64,000 nucleotides of DNA, taken from the NCBI RefSeq assembly GCF_024494695.1, contig NZ_JANHDP010000002.1, positions 1 through 64,000 of the forward strand. Reading direction: 5' to 3'. This DNA is from Natronoarchaeum rubrum. GTDB lineage: Archaea > Halobacteriota > Halobacteria > Halobacteriales > Natronoarchaeaceae. The notes under the pieces are model-generated. The model did no database searches. It was not told where the DNA came from and was given only the letters and a program-made list of their open reading frames with translations. Below, in pieces: positions 59,285-64,000 of this stretch; the stretch's first letter is position 1; every line of letters starts with the position of its first letter. The position numbers and the translations under genes are program-made.

Positions 59285-60360
59285 TGCCTCACCAGTGTAC
59301 GAACTGCGGCCGGACGTTCCCCGACGGCTCCAAGGAGATGCTGTCGGGCTGTCCGGACTGCGGGGGCAACAAGTTCCAGTTCGACCCGTCCGGCGGGAGT
59401 TCCGGAGCCACTGGCGGGGCGGCCGACCCGGACGCCTCGACAGCGGCGTCCGACGCAGCCGATTCGTCGGCGTCGGCATCGGAAGACACGTCGGCCTCCG
59501 GCGTCGGCGGAACGGTCTCGCAGGCGAAACAGACCGTCAGCGACTGGGTCGGGCGCGGCGGCCAGTCCGACGCCGACGACGCCGCGGCGGCGTCGTCCAA
59601 AGCGGACGAATCGATGCCGGCCGCCGACGCGAGCGGTAATCAGGACGCTGCTGCGAGAGCCGACGACGACGCCGATGCGACAGCAAGCCAGAACGCCGAC
59701 GCGACAGCAAGCCAGAACGCCGACGCGACAGCAAGCCAGAACGCCGACGCGAGCCATTCCACGTCCGATCTCGGATCGACCCGCGACTGGCCGGACGTGG
59801 GGAGTCGCGATCCGAAGGGCGATCCGACTCGGTCGAACGACCAGACTGGACCGCTGGGCGACATGTCTGGATCGAGCGACGGCACCAACTCGTCGCCGTC
59901 CGCCGGAGACGGCGTGCCGTCACAACCGCCGTCCAGCGAAGACGGTGTGCCGGCAGAACCGCCGTCCAGTGAAGACGGTGTGCCAGCAGAACCGCCGTCC
60001 AGTGAGAACGCCGCGCAGGCCAGCGCCCGATCGGACGTTATCGACCCGAACGATCTACCGAACGACGCCGCCAGCGACGGCGCCGAAGCATCGGAACACC
60101 CGCTGGACGACGACCGGAGCGACACGCCGCCGGACGCCGACGACGGGAACGTCGTCGGCACGCCCGACGACGAGCAGCCCGATCTGGAGGCGCTCCGGCA
60201 GGAGCTCAACGAGCAGTTCGAGAGCATCAAGATCGTCCGCCCCGGCGAGTACGAGCTCAACCTGATGGAGCTGTACGACCGCGACGAGTACATCATCTCG
60301 CTGATGGAGGACGGCCGCTACGCCATCGAAGTCCCCGACGCCTGGCGCGACGGGGAGTAG
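59284..60360 (+). CDS. oapC: Zinc-ribbon protein OapC/ArvC
   Basis: A 358-residue protein. The N-terminal zinc ribbon has CTNCGRTFPDG and GCPDCGGNKFQF. A long disordered middle (about 40-300) is rich in Ala, Ser and Asp with two sets of short repeats: DATASQNA three times (near 135-155; DNA repeats of 24 bp from 59680) and SSEDGVPAEPP units (near 215-240). The C-terminal domain (about 300-358) reads ALRQELNEQFESIKIVRPGE and ELYDRDEYIISLMEDGRYAI. It is the third gene of the oap operon. Function unknown; repeat number may vary. Confidence 0.92.
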   Translation: MPHQCTNCGRTFPDGSKEMLSGCPDCGGNKFQFDPSGGSSGATGGAADPDASTAASDAADSSASASEDTSASGVGGTVSQAKQTVSDWVGRGGQSDADDAAAASSKADESMPAADASGNQDAAARADDDADATASQNADATASQNADATASQNADASHSTSDLGSTRDWPDVGSRDPKGDPTRSNDQTGPLGDMSGSSDGTNSSPSAGDGVPSQPPSSEDGVPAEPPSSEDGVPAEPPSSENAAQASARSDVIDPNDLPNDAASDGAEASEHPLDDDRSDTPPDADDGNVVGTPDDEQPDLEALRQELNEQFESIKIVRPGEYELNLMELYDRDEYIISLMEDGRYAIEVPDAWRDGE

Positions 60361-60605
60361 GGCGTCCCTCTGGAAGTTTCGGATCCGTCTCGATTTCTCT
60401 TCCCGACTTTCGAAACTGCAGCCAGATCCCCCGTTTCGGTTGGAAGCTGTCGTACAGTGTGGTACGACATGGTTCGAACGAGTTCGTAGCCGTTCGTTTT
60501 CTCGGAATCCCGACTCCTCCGGCACCGGGTGGAACCTCGATTTCGGCTCCGGGCGAAGGACCGACCCCGGCGTCGAACGAAGGACCGAACCCGGCGTCGA
60601 CCGAC
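60361..60605. other. Intergenic spacer with a 24-bp direct repeat
   Basis: Between convergent oapC and the Fe-S oxidoreductase gene lies a two-copy 24-bp tandem repeat at 60554-60601, CGAAGGACCGA(C/A)CCCGGCGT plus CGAA or CGAC. Nothing else is recognisable. Confidence 0.7.
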
Positions 60606-62801
60606 TCAGTTCTCGCCCAGTTCGTCCGGTTCGTTTCCGGTCACCGCCTCGACGAGCAGTTCGGCGACGTCGACGATTTCGATCTCGTCCTCGTAGCCGC
60701 CGGTCTTGCGGCCGTCCTCGTACATCGTCATGCACATCGGGCAGGCGACGACGAACTTCTCGACCGCCTCTCCAGCATCGGTGTCCTCCAGCGCTTCTCG
60801 AAGCCGCTCCTCGCTGGGCTTTGGCTCCTCGTCGAACTCCATCCAGAGGCCGCCGCCGCCACCGCCACAGCAAAACGAGTTGTCGCGGTTGCGCGGCATC
60901 TCGTGGAGCTCACAGCCAGTCGCGCGGACGAGTTCGCGGGGCGCCTCGTACTCGTCGTTGTACCGGCCGAGGTGGCAGGGATCGTGGTACGTGACGGTGT
61001 AGTCGAGTTCGTCTCCAGAGAGCCCCAGCCGACCCTCCTCGACCAGTTCCTCGACGACCTGCGACCAGTGGAACACGTCGATCTCGCCCTCGGCGTTCCA
61101 GTGCTCGTCGTAGTCGAAGGGCATCATCGGATCGTCCGCGAACTCCTCGAAATCGACCTCGGGGTACTCGTTTTTCATCGTGTTGTACGAGTGGGGATCG
61201 GTGCAGACGATCTTCTCGAACTCGCACTCGGCGAACGTCTCGACGTGGTGGCCCGCGAGTTCGAGGTAGAGGAACTCCTCGCCGATCCGGCGAACGTCGT
61301 TGCCGTCGTACTTCTCGTCGTCGAACAGGATGCCCCACTCGATGTCGGCGGCCTCGAACAGCTTCGCCAGCGACCGGGCGACCTTCTTGTTGCGCTCGTC
61401 GAAGCTCGGGTAGTCGCCGACGTACCAGAGGTACTCGACCTCCTCTTTGCGGGCGTCGGTCGGCTCGATCTCCAGGGGATCCGCCCAGTCGGCTCGCTCG
61501 CGCTGGGGATCGCCGAACGTGTTGCCCTTCTGCATCACGTCCTGGAACACGTCCTGGACGTTCGGGTCGACGTCGCCCTGGTCGGTCAGCTGGCGGTTCA
61601 TCCGGGTGAAGGAGTTCAGGTGTTCGATCTCGACCGGACAGGCGTCCATGCAGGCCATGCAGCTCATGCACGACTCCATGGTCTCGCTGTCGATCACGCT
61701 CGCCCCGCCGTCAGCGATAATCGGCTTCTCCTCGGTCTCGCCGGCGTCGAGCGACTCGCGGTAGGATTTCAGGTCGAGGATCACGTCCCGCGGATCCAGC
61801 GGACGACCGGACGCCTTCGCCGGACAGACCGACGAACACCGGCCGCACTTCGTGCAGGCGTCCTGATCGAGCAGCTCCTTCCACGTGAAGTCGTCCAGCG
61901 ACTCGGCGTTCGTGGCGTCGAGATCGGCCGGAACGCCCGGGAGCCGGGAGCCCGCGTTCTCGTCGCGCGCGACGACGTTCGCGAACGACGAGAGCATGTG
62001 GAACGGCTTGGCGTACGGCACCGCCGCGACGAACGCCAGCGCGTGCAGCGAGTGGAGCCACCAGACCGCGGGGTAGACCGTCTGCGCGCCGCTTGCCGAG
62101 AGTCCCGCGGCGTCGAACCCGATCGCGAGGAAGTAGCCGACGAAGCTGATCGACTCGTGGTCGGGGAATCCGCGTCCGACGATGCCGACGCCTTCGAGCA
62201 GGTAGCCGCCGACGCCGAGCACGAACAGCGTCCAGACGAACAGGTCGTCCTCCAGTCCGGTGTGTTTGCCCCAGAGCCGCTCCGAGCGGCGCCAGTAGCG
62301 CTTGTACAGCGCCATCCCGACGCCGACGACGAACAGCAGTCCCATCGCGTCGAGCACGAACGAGTACGCCAGGTAGAAGTCGCCGGTCCAGAACGACTCG
62401 CCGGTCAGCGGCCGGTAGAGGTCCATGTCGATGCCGAGAATCGTCGTCCCGATCAGCAGGGTGAGAAAGCCCCACATGATAAAGGCGTGCATCACGCCCG
62501 CCGTCAGGTCCCGGTCGAACTGGTAGCGATTGGAACCGACGATCGTCACCGCGTCGACGAGTCGACCGGGCAGGTTCGCGAGTCGCTCCCGGCGGTCGTC
62601 GCTGCCCTGCGCGTACCGGGCGAACCGCTCGTAGACGCCGTGGAGAAAGATCAGGATCGCCACCGCGGCGAGCATGTAGAAGATCGCCTTCCCGACGTAG
62701 CCGATCTCGAAGAACGTCGGGCGGGTCACGTCGCCGCCGGACTGGGCGACGACGATCGCGTCGGTCGATAGCGCGCCGCCGACAGCTCCGACCGACGTCA
62801 T
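60606..62801 (-). CDS. Membrane Fe-S oxidoreductase, HdrD/NarI-type
   Basis: A 731-residue protein joining a membrane haem-b-like domain and a heterodisulfide-reductase-like Fe-S module. The N-terminal half has about six hydrophobic segments (FYMLAAVAILIFLHGVYERF; AFIMWGFLTLLIGTTILGID; LLFVVGVGMALY), like NarI. Two 4Fe-4S motifs follow: CTKCGRCSSVCP (near 330) and CMSCMACMDACP (near 385). The C-terminal part has two CCG-type domains, with the canonical NSFCCGGGGGG near 675 and CPMCMTMY. It probably moves electrons between quinone pool and a soluble partner. ATG 62801 follows an AGGTGG ribosome-site-like sequence; GTG 62840 is the alternative start. Confidence 0.9.
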   Translation of the reverse strand: MTSVGAVGGALSTDAIVVAQSGGDVTRPTFFEIGYVGKAIFYMLAAVAILIFLHGVYERFARYAQGSDDRRERLANLPGRLVDAVTIVGSNRYQFDRDLTAGVMHAFIMWGFLTLLIGTTILGIDMDLYRPLTGESFWTGDFYLAYSFVLDAMGLLFVVGVGMALYKRYWRRSERLWGKHTGLEDDLFVWTLFVLGVGGYLLEGVGIVGRGFPDHESISFVGYFLAIGFDAAGLSASGAQTVYPAVWWLHSLHALAFVAAVPYAKPFHMLSSFANVVARDENAGSRLPGVPADLDATNAESLDDFTWKELLDQDACTKCGRCSSVCPAKASGRPLDPRDVILDLKSYRESLDAGETEEKPIIADGGASVIDSETMESCMSCMACMDACPVEIEHLNSFTRMNRQLTDQGDVDPNVQDVFQDVMQKGNTFGDPQRERADWADPLEIEPTDARKEEVEYLWYVGDYPSFDERNKKVARSLAKLFEAADIEWGILFDDEKYDGNDVRRIGEEFLYLELAGHHVETFAECEFEKIVCTDPHSYNTMKNEYPEVDFEEFADDPMMPFDYDEHWNAEGEIDVFHWSQVVEELVEEGRLGLSGDELDYTVTYHDPCHLGRYNDEYEAPRELVRATGCELHEMPRNRDNSFCCGGGGGGLWMEFDEEPKPSEERLREALEDTDAGEAVEKFVVACPMCMTMYEDGRKTGGYEDEIEIVDVAELLVEAVTGNEPDELGEN

Positions 62802-63002
62802 GGCTGCCACCACCTGTCCCTTCCCGTCCAGCTTCTCCACGACCGTAGATCGTGGTCACGCGTATCTATCATGTACTATCACGGGGGCACCTGCGAGTTA
62901 AATCTTGCTCCGAACTCGACGCCCCACCCCCGTCACGTCTTGCGCGAATCTACAACTAGTTTGGCGTTCATACGTCACTGGACCCGCTCCGCGTCCCGCT
63001 CT
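62802..63002. other. Intergenic stretch without a gene
   Basis: AT-rich TCTATCATGTACTATCAC lies near 62865-62880 and may hold the promoter of the Fe-S oxidoreductase gene on the minus strand. No protein or RNA gene is evident. Confidence 0.6.
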
Positions 63003-63080
63003 CACAGCCGCGTCCGCCGTCCACCACTCACGGCCGCGTCCGCCGTCCACCACTCACGGCCGCGTCCGCCGTCCACCACT
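63003..63080. repeat. Three tandem copies of a 26-bp repeat
   Basis: The unit CACGGCCGCGTCCGCCGTCC plus ACCACT occurs exactly three times (63003-63028 with one change, 63029-63054, 63055-63080). The third copy ends at the base that begins the stop codon of the EcfT gene on the minus strand. Length variation between strains would be likely. Confidence 0.85.
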
Positions 63081-63784
63081 CATAGCAGCGGCGAGAGCGC
63101 CAGCCCGACTGCGAGCGCCAGCACCGGAACGTCCCGCGCCCCGAACGACAGCGTCGGCAGCGTCGGGTTCCACGCGAAACAGCGGGCCTGGAGCGCCACC
63201 GCCAGCCGATCAGCACGACGGAACGTCCGGTCGACGCCGCGGACGCCGATGCGTCGCGCGCGCTCGACGAACGAGCCTCGATCCCCGCCCCGGGCGGCCA
63301 TCGCGTCCCGGATCGAGCGCAGGTCGGCCAGTAGCACCGGGAAAAAGCGGAACACGAGTCCGACGCCGACGCCGAGCGTGACGCCGATCCGGCCGGGCAG
63401 GAGCCACTGGATCGCCGTCCGCGAATCGCGTGCCGGCGTCGACGCGACGTACGTCGCGCTGACGAGCAACACGAGGACGACGCGGTAGCTCGCCAGCGCC
63501 GACGCCGCGCCGTCCGAGAGATCGAGCCACGGCGGCCCGAGCGTCGCGGCGGCGACCAGCGGCGCGAACAGGAGGATCGCGAGCACGAAACGGAAGGCGG
63601 CGAGCGCCCGGATCGGCGACAGCCCCGCGCTCGCGGGCGCCGCCAGCGCGACCACAGTCAGGACTGCCAGCGCCTCGGGCCCGCCGTGGCCGAACGCCGC
63701 GATCGCGAACCCGAACTGGGCTGCGAGCTTCGTCCGCGGGTCCAGCCGGTGGGCCAGCGAGTCGCCGGGTTCGTAGGCTAGCAT
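63080..63784 (-). CDS. ECF transporter transmembrane component EcfT
   Basis: A 234-residue membrane protein with about five hydrophobic segments. It begins MLAYEPGDSLAHRLDPRTKL, the usual EcfT opening, and holds the coupling motifs with AMAARGGDRGS and ALQARCFAW, positions of the two Ala-Arg-Gly-type coupling signatures. It links the ATPases to an S-component for a vitamin or metal (biotin, cobalt or thiamine); in haloarchaea it often pairs with BioY. ATG overlaps the stop of the ATPase gene. The 3' end abuts the 26-bp tandem repeat. Confidence 0.9.
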   Translation of the reverse strand: MLAYEPGDSLAHRLDPRTKLAAQFGFAIAAFGHGGPEALAVLTVVALAAPASAGLSPIRALAAFRFVLAILLFAPLVAAATLGPPWLDLSDGAASALASYRVVLVLLVSATYVASTPARDSRTAIQWLLPGRIGVTLGVGVGLVFRFFPVLLADLRSIRDAMAARGGDRGSFVERARRIGVRGVDRTFRRADRLAVALQARCFAWNPTLPTLSFGARDVPVLALAVGLALSPLL

Positions 63785-64000
63785 CGATCGTTTGTGGTCG
63801 CGGCCTCGCCCGGCCATCGCTGCGATTCGGGCACGCGGACGCCGAGCCCCGAGAGCGCGTCGCGCACCGCAGCGGCCGACTCGGCGTCGGCACCGACCCT
63901 CGCGTCGGCTGCAACCTTCCCGTCGGCCAGCGCGACGACCCGATCGGCCAGCGCCAGCACGTCGCGCAGATCGTGGGTGACGACGACGATCCCCGTTCCG
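63778..64000 (-). CDS. ECF transporter ATPase, C-terminal part (truncated by window)
   Basis: The last about 73 codons of an ABC-type ATPase that continues beyond the right edge. The H-loop is in TGIVVVTHDLRDVLALADRV, followed by VALADGKVAADARVGADAES. The stop codon overlaps the EcfT start by 7 nt. It is the EcfA component of an energy-coupling-factor importer; an S-component such as BioY probably lies further upstream on this strand, outside the window. Confidence 0.9.
   Translation of the reverse strand, partial: GTGIVVVTHDLRDVLALADRVVALADGKVAADARVGADAESAAAVRDALSGLGVRVPESQRWPGEAATTNDRC

Noticed and set aside
59675..59755. Short regular repeats in oapC considered as a CRISPR array
   Set aside because: The repeats are in frame (ASQNADAT), contiguous and without unique spacers, so they encode a low-complexity protein segment.
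63003..63080. Tandem 26-bp repeats considered as CRISPR or origin iterons
   Set aside because: There are no spacers between units, no cas genes, and no replication gene beside them.

Overview
The window is haloarchaeal chromosomal DNA (class Halobacteria). The evidence is GC-rich, strongly Asp/Glu-biased proteins, archaeal TATA promoters with many leaderless starts, PGF-CTERM surface proteins, a haloarchaeal 16S rRNA, and an Orc1/Cdc6 replication origin with haloarchaeal ORB elements. Genus cannot be fixed from sequence reading alone. Nearly all of it is core genome; no intact IS element, prophage or CRISPR array was seen.

Layout. 1-2.3 kb: upstream part of an rRNA operon on the minus strand (promoter, leader, 16S rRNA, spacer with an odd tRNA-like gene); 23S lies beyond the left edge. 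2.3-3.75 kb: a decayed gene and non-coding DNA. 3.75-7.1 kb: secreted glucodextranase-C-like protein and GH13 alpha-amylase. 7.3-10.3 kb: small protein, ABC exporter, DUF2071 protein. 10.3-13.4 kb: NAD-dependent DNA ligase, divergent from a manganese catalase. 13.5-19 kb: small protein, four-CBS protein/glycyl-tRNA synthetase/dolichol-kinase-like operon, acyl-CoA synthetase. 19-22.5 kb: amphi-Trp protein, CPA2 antiporter with its RCK_C partner, MscS channel. 22.7-26.8 kb: Hef helicase-nuclease and a cytochrome P450. 26.8-33.8 kb: M48 protease, MsrA, sulfatase-like protein, zinc-ribbon protein, membrane protein, malate dehydrogenase, GNAT, surface protein, ferredoxin. 34-37.4 kb: Hel308, KEOPS subunit Cgi121, small acidic protein. 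37.4-44.2 kb: lipoproteins, an OYE-family flavin oxidoreductase, LOG-like protein, a DNA methyltransferase of CTAG type (inferred), second ABC exporter. 44.2-46.8 kb: a tightly overlapped operon of a PEP-hydrolase-family TIM barrel, a cupin and a Tm-1/UPF0261 protein behind a perfect palindrome. 47-48.7 kb: TMEM165/GDT1 protein, tRNA-Gln with a duplicated 3' end, HNH endonuclease.

48.8-60.4 kb is the origin-proximal block: PurO, phosphoesterase, aspartate kinase, GNAT-like protein, PolD small subunit, signal peptidase Sec11, Orc1/Cdc6, a 1.3 kb origin with five ORB-like elements around an AT-rich unwinding region, then oapA-oapB-oapC. 60.6-64 kb: a membrane Fe-S HdrD-like oxidoreductase and the T and A components of an ECF vitamin/metal transporter that runs off the right edge.

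Replication, repair and recombination genes are well represented (orc1, polD1, ligA, hef, hel308, methyltransferase). The candidates most worth a second look are the split Tm-1-type operon (44.2-46.8 kb), the UAG-anticodon tRNA-like gene in the rRNA spacer, the CTAG cluster at the origin together with a candidate CTAG methyltransferase, and the duplicated tRNA-Gln end beside an HNH gene. No wholly unknown multi-gene defence or mobile system was found.
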